Position numbers and translations under genes: made by a program
Source: Sphingomonas bacterium
GTDB taxonomy: Bacteria; Pseudomonadota; Alphaproteobacteria; Sphingomonadales; Sphingomonadaceae
Reading direction: 5' to 3'
DNA: 64,000 nt
NCBI GenBank assembly: GCA_030149245.1
Contig: JASBRX010000036.1
Span: 61,768-125,767 of the forward strand
The notes under the pieces: generated by a model
Told to the model about the DNA's origin: nothing
The model's input: only the letters and a program-made list of their open reading frames with translations
Database searches by the model: none
In this document: positions 54,419-64,000 of the stretch, in pieces
Layout of the letters: every line of letters begins with the position of its first letter
How positions within the stretch are numbered: position 1 is the first letter of the stretch

Positions 54419-54913
54419 ATGGCTCTCAGCATGCGTCTGTCGCGTGGCGGTTCGAAGAAGCGCCCTTACTACCGCATCGTCGTTGCCGATGCGCGCTCGC
54501 CCCGCGACGGCAAGTTCATCGAGAAGATCGGCACCTACAACCCGCTGCTCGCCAAGGATGACGAGAAGCGCATCGTGCTCGACACCGACCGTGCGAAGCA
54601 CTGGCTGAGCGTCGGCGCGCAGCCGACCGACCGCGTGGCCCGTTTCCTCGACGTCACCGGCGTCAAGGAGCGCACCGCGAAGAACAACCCGAACAAGGGC
54701 AAGCCGGGCGAAAAGGCCGTCGAGCGCGCCGAAGAAAAGGCCGAGAAGCTGAAGGCCGCCGAGGAAGCCGCCGCCGAAGCCAAGGCCGCTGCCGAAGCCG
54801 CCGCTGCTGCCCCGGCCGAAGAGCCCGCCGCTGAAGAAGCCCCGGCCGCTGCAGAAGCTGCTGCCGAGGAAGCTCCGGCCGCCGAAGCTGGCGAAGAAAA
54901 GGCCGAGGGCTGA
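54419..54913 (+). CDS. rpsP: 30S ribosomal protein S16 with Ala/Glu-rich C-terminal extension
   Basis: [43 protein letters not shown]. Confidence 0.97.
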   Translation: MALSMRLSRGGSKKRPYYRIVVADARSPRDGKFIEKIGTYNPLLAKDDEKRIVLDTDRAKHWLSVGAQPTDRVARFLDVTGVKERTAKNNPNKGKPGEKAVERAEEKAEKLKAAEEAAAEAKAAAEAAAAAPAEEPAAEEAPAAAEAAAEEAPAAEAGEEKAEG

Positions 54914-54916
54914 TCC

Positions 54917-55393
54917 TTGGCGAACGACGCCCCCGTCACGCTCGCCGTCATCATCGGCGCGCACGGCGTGACGGGGGAGGTCCGCCTCAAGGTCTTTGCC
55001 GAAGACCTGTCGGTGCACCGCCGCTTCAACGGCGGCGCGCTGACGCTTAAATCGGTGCGCCCCGGCAATAACGGCGCGATCGCGCGCTTTGCCGAGGTGA
55101 CCGACCGCAACGCGGCCGAAGCGCTGCGCGGCACCGAACTCACCGTCGCGCGCGCCGAACTCCCGCCGCTGGGTGAGGGCGAATATTACCACGCCGACCT
55201 GATCGGCCTGTCCGCCGTCTCCGAAGGCGGCGATCCCATCGGCACCATCGTCACGATCGAGAATTTTGGCGCAGGCGACGTGCTTGAAATCGAAAAGTCC
55301 GACGGCAAGCGCTTCATGGTGCCAATGCGCGCGGAAGCGGTGCCCGCCTGGGACGCGACCACGCTGACCATCGCCGACGGCTGGGTGGACTAA
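54917..55393 (+). CDS. rimM: ribosome maturation factor RimM (TTG start)
   Basis: IIGAHGVTGEVRLKVF; EYYHADLIGL. Confidence 0.93.
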   Translation: MANDAPVTLAVIIGAHGVTGEVRLKVFAEDLSVHRRFNGGALTLKSVRPGNNGAIARFAEVTDRNAAEALRGTELTVARAELPPLGEGEYYHADLIGLSAVSEGGDPIGTIVTIENFGAGDVLEIEKSDGKRFMVPMRAEAVPAWDATTLTIADGWVD

Positions 55394-55519
55394 CCGCGCA
55401 TAAAGCGCGCAATCCCGAACTTTTCAGCCAATTGACCGCGCTCGCCGTGGCGCGGACGGCTGTACTCAGCCCAACTCGTGAGAAACACGCTTTACATACC
55501 CAGTGAGTTATATATCCAT

Positions 55520-55858
55520 ATGGCTATGGATGAGTCGCTCGATCTAGCCTTCGCCGCCCTTGCCGATCCCACCCGCCGCGCGATCCTCGCCCGGCTGGCC
55601 AAGGGGGAGGCGACGGTGTCCGAACTCGCCGCGCCGTTCGCGGTCAGCCAGCCCGCCATTTCCAAGCACCTCAAGGTGCTCGAACGCGCCGGCTTTGTCG
55701 AAACCGCCACCGCCGGCCAGTCGCGCCCGCGCCGCCTCAACCGCGCCGCGCTTGCGCTGCCCGCCGATTGGCTCGACCGGCTCGGTGCCGACTGGGATGC
55801 GAAGTTCGACCGCCTCGACGCCTATTTCGCTACGCTCAACACTGGAGACCCCATATGA
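55520..55858 (+). CDS. ArsR family transcriptional regulator
   Basis: LADPTRRAILARLAKGEATVSELAAPFAVSQPAISKHLKVLERAGFV. Confidence 0.93.
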   Translation: MAMDESLDLAFAALADPTRRAILARLAKGEATVSELAAPFAVSQPAISKHLKVLERAGFVETATAGQSRPRRLNRAALALPADWLDRLGADWDAKFDRLDAYFATLNTGDPI

Positions 55859-56355
55859 CCGACGCCGCTGTGACCCCCGAATTCACGATCCAGCGTACCT
55901 TCGCGGCCCTGATCGAACGCGTGTTCGACGCCTGGGCCGATCCGGTCCAGATGGCGCGCTGGTCGGGACCGGAGGGGACGCAGGTGACCGTGCTCAGCGG
56001 CACCATCGCCACCGGTGCAACGCTCCACGCCCGCTCCGACGCGGCGGATGGCGGCGTGCTCTACACGCTCTGCGATTATCGCACAGTCGATCGCCCCGAC
56101 CATCTCGTCTATGACCAGAGCTTCGCCGATGCCGACGGCAAGATCGTGCCATGCCCGTTCTTCGATGCCTGGCCCGCAACGTTGCGCACCGACATCCGGT
56201 TCGAGTCGGTCGAGGGCGGCACGCGCATCACGCTGCGCTGGATCCCGATCGATCCGACGGCGGAACAGGCGGCCAGCTTCGTCGCGGCGATGGAATCGAT
56301 GACCGGCGGCTGGAGCGGCAGCTTCGACAAGCTCGACAGCTACCTCGCGGCATAA
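55855..56355 (+). CDS. SRPBCC/AHSA1 domain protein
   Basis: FTIQRTFAALIERVFDAWADPVQMARWSGPEG; ATGA overlap with ArsR gene. Confidence 0.9.
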   Translation: MTDAAVTPEFTIQRTFAALIERVFDAWADPVQMARWSGPEGTQVTVLSGTIATGATLHARSDAADGGVLYTLCDYRTVDRPDHLVYDQSFADADGKIVPCPFFDAWPATLRTDIRFESVEGGTRITLRWIPIDPTAEQAASFVAAMESMTGGWSGSFDKLDSYLAA

Positions 56356-56404
56356 CGCGCGCGGGGGTTTGCGTGCGGGGCGAATTTCTGATTGGCTGCG
56401 CGCC

Positions 56405-57898
56405 ATGAAGTTCCGCCTCGCCGCCCTCGCGCTCGCCCCGCTGCCCGCGCTCGCCCAGACGCCAGCGGGCCAGATCCCGCCCGCTCAGGTGGCCGAGATC
56501 GGCGATCATTTCGCGCGGTATCGCGACCAGAACCGGACCCCCGGCATGGTGTATATGGTCATCAAGGACGGCAAGCCCGCTTTGTCCGCGATGGTCGGGA
56601 CGCAGACCCCCGGCGGTGCGCCGGTCACGCTCGATACGCGCTTCCGCATCGCGTCGATGAGCAAGGCGTTCACCGCGCTCGCGATCCTGCAACTGCGCGA
56701 TGAGGGGCGACTGGTCCTCGACGACCTCGCCGAAAGGCACATCCCCGAAATGCGCGGCTGGACATACCCCACGACCGACAGCCCGCGCATCCGCATCCGC
56801 GACCTGCTCGCGCATGTCGGCGGCATGGTCACCGACGATCCGTGGGGCGACCGGCAACAGGTGCTGAGCGAGGCGGAGTTCAGCGCGATGATCGCGCAGG
56901 GCGTGCCATGGAGCCGCACCGGCGGCATGGCGCACGAATACTCGAACTACGGCTATGCGCTGCTCGGCCGGATCATCACCAATGCGTCGGGCGAACCGTA
57001 TCAGCGTTATATCGGGCGCACGATCCTCAAGCCGCTCGGCATGACCGCGACCACCTACGACATCGCGCAAGTGCCGCGCGACAAGCTCGCGCTGGGCTAT
57101 CGCTGGGAGGATGAGACGTGGGTGGCCGAGCCGGAAATGCGCGATGGCGCGTTCGGGGCGATGGGTGGCATGATCACCACCGCCAATGATTATGCGAAGT
57201 GGGTCGGATTCCTCATCTCCGCCTGGCCCCCGCGCGACGGCGCCGAGACCGGTCCGGTCAAGCGCGCCACGGTGCGCGAGATGGTGCAGGGTCTGAACTT
57301 CGTCCGCGTCGGCCCGCGGCGTGGCGCGCCGGAGGGCGACACGTGCAAGCACGGCACCGCCTATGGCATGGGGCTGCGCATCACCAGCGATTGCGACCTC
57401 GGCACCGCGCTCGAACATGGCGGCGGTTACCCCGGCTATGGCAGCTATGTCGTGCTCGCCCCCGAGCGTGGCATCGCCGCCTTCGCCTTCACCAACAAGA
57501 CCTATACCGCCCCCGCCGTGCCGGTGTGGCAGTCGCTGTGGTCATTGGCGCGGGCAGGGGCAGCGGACCCCCGCGCTGTGCCAATCAATCCGCTATTGGC
57601 GCAAATGCACGACGCCGCCCGCGCCGCCTATGCCGCAGGCGACCTCAAACCGCTCGACGGCAAGCTCGCGATGAACTTCCTGCTCGACCGCGACGCCGCC
57701 CACTGGCGGACGGAATTCGTGCGGATCAAGGCGATGGTCGGCGACTGCCCCACCGCCGAACCGCTACAGCCGACCGGGAACCTCTCAACCGCATTCCGCT
57801 GGAATTGCAGCAAGGGCAAGCTGGACGGCCAGATCCTCCTCGCCCCCACCAACCCGCCGACGATCCAGGCGCTGCGGTTCTTGCCAAGGCCGGATTAA
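56405..57898 (+). CDS. serine hydrolase (beta-lactamase/class C family)
   Basis: RFRIASMSKAFTALAILQL (SxxK), YSNYGYALLG (YxN). Confidence 0.93.
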   Translation: MKFRLAALALAPLPALAQTPAGQIPPAQVAEIGDHFARYRDQNRTPGMVYMVIKDGKPALSAMVGTQTPGGAPVTLDTRFRIASMSKAFTALAILQLRDEGRLVLDDLAERHIPEMRGWTYPTTDSPRIRIRDLLAHVGGMVTDDPWGDRQQVLSEAEFSAMIAQGVPWSRTGGMAHEYSNYGYALLGRIITNASGEPYQRYIGRTILKPLGMTATTYDIAQVPRDKLALGYRWEDETWVAEPEMRDGAFGAMGGMITTANDYAKWVGFLISAWPPRDGAETGPVKRATVREMVQGLNFVRVGPRRGAPEGDTCKHGTAYGMGLRITSDCDLGTALEHGGGYPGYGSYVVLAPERGIAAFAFTNKTYTAPAVPVWQSLWSLARAGAADPRAVPINPLLAQMHDAARAAYAAGDLKPLDGKLAMNFLLDRDAAHWRTEFVRIKAMVGDCPTAEPLQPTGNLSTAFRWNCSKGKLDGQILLAPTNPPTIQALRFLPRPD

Positions 57899-57985
57899 AG
57901 ACACGCGCAATCAAAGTGGACGGTCGGCCGATGATTTCGACGCGTGGATTGGATGCCGCCAAGCAAAGATCGTTGGGAAACTACT

Positions 57986-58564
57986 ATGTCGAGTGGCGCG
58001 CAATCATTGCCAATGAAGCTTGAATCCGTTTTTGGTCCGATTCAGGAGGGGTGGGCTGGTCCCGCAATCGGAACCGTCGAGCCGGGTGTTCAGGTCGTTT
58101 CATTCGCCGGCACAAGATCAACTCCTCCGGTCCTCGCCACTCTAGGGCTGAGTGATCACATCTTGACCTCGCGGCAGAGCCAGCGCGGAATTCGGATCGA
58201 ACTGGTGTGCGTCGAGGTAGGCGACGTGGCGCATCTGGTGCCGCTAATGATGATGGTGTCGCAGAGGATAGTCCAGTCACACGACGCTGTGCTGAGAGGG
58301 GATTGGTTTAATATCAGCGGCTTATCCAGCGACTGGTCTGGTTTTTACATGACGCTACCCATCTTCATTGATGAGGTTGATCATGCGGTTCAGGCAGGCA
58401 ACGAGATCGTCAATCTGGTCTGGACCATTCCTATCAAGCAAGCTGAGGCTCACTTCATTGATCGGTCGGGGTGGCAGGCTTGGGAGGACGTGCTCGAAGA
58501 AAACTTAGACAAGCTGTCCGATCCTCGCCGCGCTTCGTTTATTGGAGCCGATGCTGCGTTCTAA
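57986..58564 (+). CDS. suppressor-of-fused (SUFU)-like domain protein
   Basis: SDHILTSRQSQRGIRIELVC; C-term WTIPIKQAEAHFIDRSGWQAWEDVLEENLDKLSDPRRAS resembles SUFU C-termini. Confidence 0.65.
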   Translation: MSSGAQSLPMKLESVFGPIQEGWAGPAIGTVEPGVQVVSFAGTRSTPPVLATLGLSDHILTSRQSQRGIRIELVCVEVGDVAHLVPLMMMVSQRIVQSHDAVLRGDWFNISGLSSDWSGFYMTLPIFIDEVDHAVQAGNEIVNLVWTIPIKQAEAHFIDRSGWQAWEDVLEENLDKLSDPRRASFIGADAAF

Positions 58565-58603
58565 ACGGTCAACGCTGATGTTCCCTCCGGCCTCTTGCCC
58601 GCA

Positions 58604-59512
58604 CTACCGCCAAATCGCCCGCTGCGCGCTCAGCATATTCCGGATCGTCGTCGACGCCACGCCCGCCTGACCCATCGCGTTGCTGATCTGGTCCAGCCCC
58701 TTCACCACGTCACCCGCCGCGAACAGGCCGGGGATGCTGGTGCGCTGGTGATCATCGACCTCAAGGCACCCCTCCGCCGTCGCCGCCGCGCCCGCCGCAA
58801 CCGCCAGGTCGGATCGGATGCGCGACCCCAGCGCCGGGTAGATGCTGTCGAACGCCATCCGCCCATGCGCGGTATCCAGCGCAATCCGGTCGCCTTCGAT
58901 CGCATAGCCCCCGCATGGCCCGTCGACTCGCGCGATCCCCGCTTCCTCCAGCTTGGCGACACACGCCGCATCCAGTCGATGCTCCACGTCCGGCGCGATC
59001 AGCGTCACGTCGCGGGTGAAGCCGCGCAGGAACAGTGCCTCGCGCATCCCATGGTCGCCGGTCCCGATCACGCCCACACGCGTGTCGGTAACCTCATAGC
59101 CGTCGCACACCGGGCAGTAGCGCAGCAGCCCGCGCGCCAGCGCCGGATCATGCACCGCATCCTCCAGCCCCTCGGGGCGGTGATTGACCACACCGGTCGC
59201 CAGCAGCACCGACCGCGTCGCAACCCGCCGCGCGCCGGCATGGACGATAAAGCCATCCGCCACGGGCTCGAGCCGCGTCACCTTGGCCGCCTCACGCACC
59301 GCGCCATACAGTTCCGCTTGTGCCAGCATCCGCCGCAGCAACTCGACCCCCGCGATCCCCTCGGGATAGCCGGCATGATTGTGCGTGCGCGGGATCAGCG
59401 CCGCCCGGCTCGACCCGCAATCGAACAGCCGGATCGACAGGTGATAGCGCGCCAGATAGATCGCCGCCGTCAGCCCGGCCGGCCCAGCGCCGATGATGAT
59501 GCAATCTTCCAT
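58604..59512 (-). CDS. thioredoxin reductase-like FAD oxidoreductase
   Basis: [52 protein letters not shown]. Confidence 0.93.
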   Translation of the reverse strand: MEDCIIIGAGPAGLTAAIYLARYHLSIRLFDCGSSRAALIPRTHNHAGYPEGIAGVELLRRMLAQAELYGAVREAAKVTRLEPVADGFIVHAGARRVATRSVLLATGVVNHRPEGLEDAVHDPALARGLLRYCPVCDGYEVTDTRVGVIGTGDHGMREALFLRGFTRDVTLIAPDVEHRLDAACVAKLEEAGIARVDGPCGGYAIEGDRIALDTAHGRMAFDSIYPALGSRIRSDLAVAAGAAATAEGCLEVDDHQRTSIPGLFAAGDVVKGLDQISNAMGQAGVASTTIRNMLSAQRAIWR

Positions 59513-59566
59513 GCCCGCCATAGCGCCGAGCGCGTAACATCGTTCCTTGAACGCTAGAGCGGTATT

Positions 59567-59587
59567 GTATATACATCACGTATATAC
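59567..59587. promoter_or_regulatory. putative VapB/VapBC operator: GTATATAC-N5-GTATATAC
   Basis: Two palindromic octamers separated by ATCAC, directly upstream of vapB. Confidence 0.65.
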
Positions 59588-59598
59588 AGGAGGCCGTG

Positions 59599-59871
59599 AT
59601 GGGCGATGAGTATCGCGCGAAGACGTTCAAGTCCGGCAATTCGGTCGCGCTGCGCCTGCCCAAGGCGCTAGGCATCAAGGAAGGAATGGAGATGAAGGTG
59701 CGCGAGGAACGCGGCAACTTCATCGTCGAACCGGTTCCTGAGACACCCAAGAAGATCGACATCAGCAAGTTCGCTGGAAAAGTCCCTTGGCTGAAACCGA
59801 TCCCGCCAGAGGATCGAATTTTTGAAGAGCGTGAACTGGACTGGGAACTGAAGCGGATCAAGGGTGACTGA
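59599..59871 (+). CDS. vapB: VapB/AbrB-MazE-type antitoxin
   Basis: AKTFKSGNSVALRLPKALGIKEG. Confidence 0.9.
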   Translation: MGDEYRAKTFKSGNSVALRLPKALGIKEGMEMKVREERGNFIVEPVPETPKKIDISKFAGKVPWLKPIPPEDRIFEERELDWELKRIKGD

Positions 59872-60247
59872 GCTGCGCTACCTTCTCGACACCAATATCT
59901 GCATCTACATTCTGGCGGATTTGACGAGCCCCGAGGCTCAGCGGTTGGCGCTACAGGACGCTGGGTCTGTGGGCGTTTCAGCGATCGTCTATGCCGAACT
60001 GGAGCGTGGTCTTGTGGGCGCAAGTCCAGAGGCGCGGGCGGCTGCGGATGCGCTCTACGAGGCCGCCCCGCCAGTCGACTTCGACCGGCGCGCCGCTGTC
60101 GCCTATGCACGAATACCGTTCAAACGCGGTAGTTTCGACCGCCTGATCGCCGCCCATGCCCTTTCGCTCAACCTCATTCTCGTGACCAACAACGAAGCCG
60201 ACTTCGCCGATATTCCCGGCCTCAAAACCGAAAACTGGACCCGATGA
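59864..60247 (+). CDS. vapC: VapC-type PIN domain toxin
   Basis: [54 protein letters not shown]. Confidence 0.93.
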   Translation: MTELRYLLDTNICIYILADLTSPEAQRLALQDAGSVGVSAIVYAELERGLVGASPEARAAADALYEAAPPVDFDRRAAVAYARIPFKRGSFDRLIAAHALSLNLILVTNNEADFADIPGLKTENWTR

Positions 60248-60969
60248 CCTTCGCCACCACCGTCCTGACCCTCTACCCGGACATGTTTCCCGGCCCACTC
60301 GGCGCGTCCATCGCCGGGCGCGCGCTGAACGAGGGGAAATGGAGCCTCGACACCGTCCAGATCCGCGACTTCGCCACCGACAAGCACCGCACCGTCGATG
60401 ACACGCCGGCTGGGGGCGGGGCTGGGATGGTGCTCAAGCCCGACATCCTCGCCGCGGCGTGCGATTCAGTGGGTTATGACCGCCCGATGCTCGCCATGAC
60501 CCCGCGCGGCGCGCCGCTGACGCAGGATCGCGTGCGCGCGCTCGCTGCCGGTCCTGGCGTATCGATCCTGTGCGGCCGGTTCGAGGGGTTTGACGAGCGA
60601 TTGTTCGACGCGCGGCCGATCGAGCAGGTGTCGATCGGCGACTATGTGCTCTCGGGCGGCGAGATGGGCGCGCTGGTGCTGCTCGACGCTTGCATTCGGC
60701 TGCTTCCCGGCGTAATGGGCGCGCCTTCCAGCGGAGTCGAGGAAAGCTTCGAAAGCGGCCTTCTCGAATATCCGCAATATACCCGACCCGTCGAATGGGA
60801 AGGGCGCACGATCCCGCAAGTGCTGCGATCGGGGGATCATGCGCGGATCAACGCCTGGCGCAAGCAACAGGCCGAGACCGATACACGGCTAAGGAGGCCG
60901 GATCTTTGGGAGCGCCATGAGGGCGCTCGGGTCCAGTCTCCCTCTGGTGCGCGGCGCGAAAAGGAATGA
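60244..60969 (+). CDS. trmD: tRNA (guanine-N1)-methyltransferase TrmD
   Basis: [40 protein letters not shown]. Confidence 0.96.
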   Translation: MTFATTVLTLYPDMFPGPLGASIAGRALNEGKWSLDTVQIRDFATDKHRTVDDTPAGGGAGMVLKPDILAAACDSVGYDRPMLAMTPRGAPLTQDRVRALAAGPGVSILCGRFEGFDERLFDARPIEQVSIGDYVLSGGEMGALVLLDACIRLLPGVMGAPSSGVEESFESGLLEYPQYTRPVEWEGRTIPQVLRSGDHARINAWRKQQAETDTRLRRPDLWERHEGARVQSPSGARREKE

Positions 60970-60974
60970 GAGCC

Positions 60975-61367
60975 ATGAACCTGCTCCAGCAGATCGAGGC
61001 CGAGAACGTCGCAAAGTTCTCTGCCGACAAGAAGATCCCCGAATTCCGCCCGGGCGACACCGTCCGCGTCGGCGTGAAGGTCGTCGAAGGCGAGCGCACC
61101 CGCGTTCAGGCCTATGAAGGCGTCTGCATCGCCCGCGCCAACAAGGGCATGGGCAGCAACTTCACCGTGCGCAAGATTTCGTTCGGTGAGGGCGTCGAGC
61201 GCGTCTTCCCGCTCTACTCGCCGAACATCGACAGCATCGAAGTCGTCCGTCGCGGCGTCGTGCGTCGTGCGAAGCTCTATTATCTGCGCGGTCGTACCGG
61301 CAAGTCGGCACGTATCGCCGAGCGTCGCGACCCGCGTCCGGCCAAGACCACCGAAGCCGCCGAATAA
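60975..61367 (+). CDS. rplS: 50S ribosomal protein L19
   Basis: [54 protein letters not shown]. Confidence 0.97.
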   Translation: MNLLQQIEAENVAKFSADKKIPEFRPGDTVRVGVKVVEGERTRVQAYEGVCIARANKGMGSNFTVRKISFGEGVERVFPLYSPNIDSIEVVRRGVVRRAKLYYLRGRTGKSARIAERRDPRPAKTTEAAE

Positions 61368-61391
61368 TCGGCCTTCGGCACGAACAAGCGC

Positions 61392-61426
61392 GAGGCGCGG
61401 GGCGAAAGCTTCCGCGCCCCGTTTGA
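61392..61426 (+). terminator. rho-independent terminator after rplS
   Basis: GAGGCGCGGGGCGAAAGCTTCCGCGCCCCGTTT hairpin. Confidence 0.7.
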
Positions 61427-61456
61427 TTCCGGGCCATGCGACACTAAGTTGGGCGG

Positions 61457-61846
61457 GTGACAGCCCGATCCGCCGCCTTTCCCGCCACAGACGCCCGGCC
61501 AGCCCGGGCGGCGGCGCTGTGGATCGCCCTGCTCGTCGCGCTGGCCTCCTCGCTGCTCAGCAGCGGGCCGCCGCGCACCGTGGCGTTCGGCTCGGCGTTC
61601 AACCCCGCAACCACGGTCGAGGCACTTCGCCCGCTGCGACCCTCGCCGCGGATCGTCGCACCCGATGTCCGACCTGACCCCGATCCGGTCGCCGGGGCCG
61701 GTGGCGCGACGTTGCCCAGCGTGACGCCGCTGATCGTCCCGGCCCCCGATGCCGTCGACGCGCGACCGTCCAGCGTCGCGACCGCCTCCATAAGCCCGTC
61801 CCACCCGCCGCGTGTCGGCAGCCCCCGCGCGCCGCCTGTAGCCTGA
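61457..61846 (+). CDS. hypothetical Pro/Ala-rich exported protein
   Basis: ORF with N-terminal hydrophobic segment; no family recognised. Confidence 0.4.
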   Translation: MTARSAAFPATDARPARAAALWIALLVALASSLLSSGPPRTVAFGSAFNPATTVEALRPLRPSPRIVAPDVRPDPDPVAGAGGATLPSVTPLIVPAPDAVDARPSSVATASISPSHPPRVGSPRAPPVA

Positions 61847-61888
61847 CATTCCCCGTTCGCGCTGCGGCGCGGTTTCAGGAGAGATGTC

Positions 61889-62002
61889 ATGAAGAATGCG
61901 CACGACAAACGGCAGCCCTGGTGGTTTGCGCCGATCGTATGGAGTGGAATGGCGGCCAGCACGGCGGCTGCAGCGCTCGTGATCGGTGGCACCAGCGGCT
62001 GA
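61889..62002 (+). CDS. 37-aa single-TM small protein
   Basis: MKNAHDKRQPWWFAPIVWSGMAASTAAAALVIGGTSG with RBS GGAGAG upstream. Confidence 0.45.
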   Translation: MKNAHDKRQPWWFAPIVWSGMAASTAAAALVIGGTSG

Positions 62003-62060
62003 CCGCACCGCCCGGACCGCACGCTGCGGTCCGGGCCAGAACCGGGACAGCTGCCAGCCT

Positions 62061-63698
62061 ATGCACCACACACCTCTAATTGCCACGATCGTGGCCGGAC
62101 TCGTCATCGCCTTCATCATGGGGGCGATCGCCCACAAGCTGAAGGTTTCGCCCATCGCGGGCTACCTCCTCGCCGGGATCATGGTCGGGCCGTTCACGCC
62201 CGGCTTTGTTGCCGATGGAGACCTGGCCGCAGAGCTGGCGGAGATCGGCGTCATCCTCCTGATGTTCGGCGTCGGCCTGCACTTCTCGCTGCGCGACCTG
62301 CTGGCGGTGCGCAAGATCGCGGTGCCCGGAGCGATCGGACAGATCGCCGCCGCAGTGGTGATGGGCATGGGTCTGTCCTGGACGCTGAGTTGGGACCCGC
62401 TCGCCGGATTCGTCTTCGGCCTGGCCCTGTCGGTCGCGAGCACGGTGGTGCTGCTGCGCGGGCTTCAGGGCTTCGGCATCGTCGATACTGAACGCGGGCG
62501 GATCGCGGTCGGCTGGCTGATCGTCGAGGATCTGGTGATGGTGCTCGCACTGGTGCTGCTGCCGGTGCTCGCGCAGATCGTGAAGAGCGACGGCCCGATG
62601 ACGTGGAGCGCGCTGCTGGTGCCGCTGGCGCAGATCGGGTTCAAGCTCACCGGCTTCCTCGTCGTCATGCTGCTGGTCGCGCGCCGCGTGATCCCGATGG
62701 CGCTGCATTGGGTGGTCCATACCGGATCGCGGGAGCTGTTCCGTCTCGCGGTCCTCGCCATCGCGCTCGGCGTCGCCTTCGGCGCGGCGGTAGTGTTCGA
62801 CGTGTCCTTCGCGCTGGGCGCCTTCTTCGCCGGCATGATCCTGGGCGAAACCCCGCTCAGCCGTCAGGCGACCGAGGAAACGCTGCCGCTGCGCGACGCG
62901 TTCGCGGTGCTGTTCTTCGTATCGGTCGGCATGTTGTTCAATCCGGCAGTGATCGTGGAGCAGCCGATCCCGCTGATCGCCACCGTCCTGATCATCGTGG
63001 TCGGCAAGTCGCTGGTCGCCTATGCCATCGTCCGGGCGCTCGGCCGCACGCATCGGATCGCCGTGACCGCCGCCGCCAGCCTTGCCCAGATCGGCGAATT
63101 TTCGTTCATCCTGGTCGGGCTCGGCGTATCGCTGCAGATCCTGCCGCCGGAAGGGCGCGATCTGGTGCTGGCAGGCGCGTTGCTGTCGATCCTCGCCAAT
63201 CCCTTTATCTTCAACGCCTTCGTCCCGCGCCGACAGGAGCAGACCGACCCGATCGAACCGCCGCGCGATACCGGCGACCGCACCGGCCACATCGTGCTGG
63301 TCGGCTATGGCCGGGTCGGCAAGCTGATCGCGCGCGATTTGCTGGCGAAGAAGCGCCCGTTCATCCTGATCGAGGATCAGCCGGACATCGCCACCATCGC
63401 GAAGGAAGCCGGGCTGGACGTCGTGCGCGGCAACGGCGTCGATCCCGAAGCGCTGAAGGCCGCCGGCGTGGACCGCGCCGCCAAGCTGCTGATCGCGATT
63501 CCCCACGGGTTCGAGGGCGGCGCCGTCGTCCAGGCTGCACGCGAGCTCAACCCCGGCATCGCCGTCGTCGCCCGCGCGCACTCCGACGCTGAAGTCGAAC
63601 ATCTCGAAGCCAAGGGCGCGGGCGACGTGGTCGTCGGCGAGCGCGAGATCGCCAGCCGCATGCTCAGCCTGTGCGCGGCGCGAGCGGGGCGGGCGTAA
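62061..63698 (+). CDS. Kef/YbaL-type cation:proton antiporter with TrkA-N domain
   Basis: HKLKVSPIAGYLLAGIMVGPFTPGFV; C-term HIVLVGYGRVGKLIARDLL. Confidence 0.95.
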   Translation: MHHTPLIATIVAGLVIAFIMGAIAHKLKVSPIAGYLLAGIMVGPFTPGFVADGDLAAELAEIGVILLMFGVGLHFSLRDLLAVRKIAVPGAIGQIAAAVVMGMGLSWTLSWDPLAGFVFGLALSVASTVVLLRGLQGFGIVDTERGRIAVGWLIVEDLVMVLALVLLPVLAQIVKSDGPMTWSALLVPLAQIGFKLTGFLVVMLLVARRVIPMALHWVVHTGSRELFRLAVLAIALGVAFGAAVVFDVSFALGAFFAGMILGETPLSRQATEETLPLRDAFAVLFFVSVGMLFNPAVIVEQPIPLIATVLIIVVGKSLVAYAIVRALGRTHRIAVTAAASLAQIGEFSFILVGLGVSLQILPPEGRDLVLAGALLSILANPFIFNAFVPRRQEQTDPIEPPRDTGDRTGHIVLVGYGRVGKLIARDLLAKKRPFILIEDQPDIATIAKEAGLDVVRGNGVDPEALKAAGVDRAAKLLIAIPHGFEGGAVVQAARELNPGIAVVARAHSDAEVEHLEAKGAGDVVVGEREIASRMLSLCAARAGRA

Positions 63699-63720
63699 TC
63701 CCGCTTCTTCTTCTCCTTCT

Positions 63721-64000
63721 ATAACCCCTCCCGCTTGCGGGAGGGGCAGGGGAGGGTCTTCTTCTTTTTATTCTTCTTCCTTCCAACCCGCCGCGCGGAA
63801 GACAGAAGAAGAAGACCCTCACCCAACCCTCTCCCGCAAGCGGGAGAGGGCTAAGAAGGAAGGTGCGTGCTAATCCTCCCCCGCCAGGGGGAGGTGGCGC
63901 CGAAGGCGACGGAGGGGGAGGACGGCTGTGTCCTGTTGGCTCTTGCCGAACCCCTTCCTGGCCCGCCGTCAGCTGGGCGGACACCTCCCCCAGGCGGGGG
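63721..64000. repeat. two intergenic palindromic repeat elements, back to back
   Basis: AACCCCTCCCGCTTGCGGGAGGGGCAGGGGAGGGTC...GACCCTCACCCAACCCTCTCCCGCAAGCGGGAGAGGG and CCTCCCCCGCCAGGGGGAGGTGG...CACCTCCCCCAGGCGGGGG. Confidence 0.8.

Noticed and set aside
52703-55192. 829-aa minus-strand ORF across ffh-rpsP-rimM
   Set aside because: Antisense open frame over well-conserved genes; no recognisable protein features.
62076-63602. 508-aa minus-strand ORF opposite the antiporter
   Set aside because: Antisense shadow, R/H/D/Q-rich, no motif.

Overview
GC-rich alphaproteobacterial chromosome segment; gene content and order suggest a sphingomonad (inference). Core blocks: 3' end of a biotin-carboxylase subunit; Mn-type (yybP-ykoY) riboswitch plus TMEM165/Gdt1 transporter; B12 riboswitch plus btuB/F/C/D-like uptake operon; SOS mutasome imuA-imuB-dnaE2 with a GAAC-N7-GAAC LexA box; ECF sigma/anti-sigma/fasciclin; psp envelope-stress locus with sigma-54 signals and an array of small PspB/C-like paralogs; sodB; ftsY/mtaB; ffh-rpsP-rimM...trmD-rplS; Kef/YbaL-type antiporter. 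Between dnaE2 and a tRNA-Glu(CUC), about 14.7-35.3 kb, lies an accessory island. It ends in an internally deleted P4-type integrase and carries IS3 and IS5 relics. The island's left arm is the highlight: a 5-gene operon encoding a probable bacterial gasdermin (15180-15998), a trypsin-like protease with an N-terminal adaptor (EAD/death-like) domain, a second protein with the same adaptor domain, a membrane protein resembling the C-terminal tail of STAND ATPases, and a trypsin + EndoG/NucA-type nuclease + DUF1353 fusion. Next to it is an 12-gene opposite-strand phospho-signalling operon: ExbB/TolQ-like, TolR-vWA, YiiX-like, Ser/Thr kinase, PP2C, and five FHA proteins including a trypsin-FHA fusion. 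Together these look like a candidate cell-suicide/immune island. All homology calls are by eye; no database search was run.
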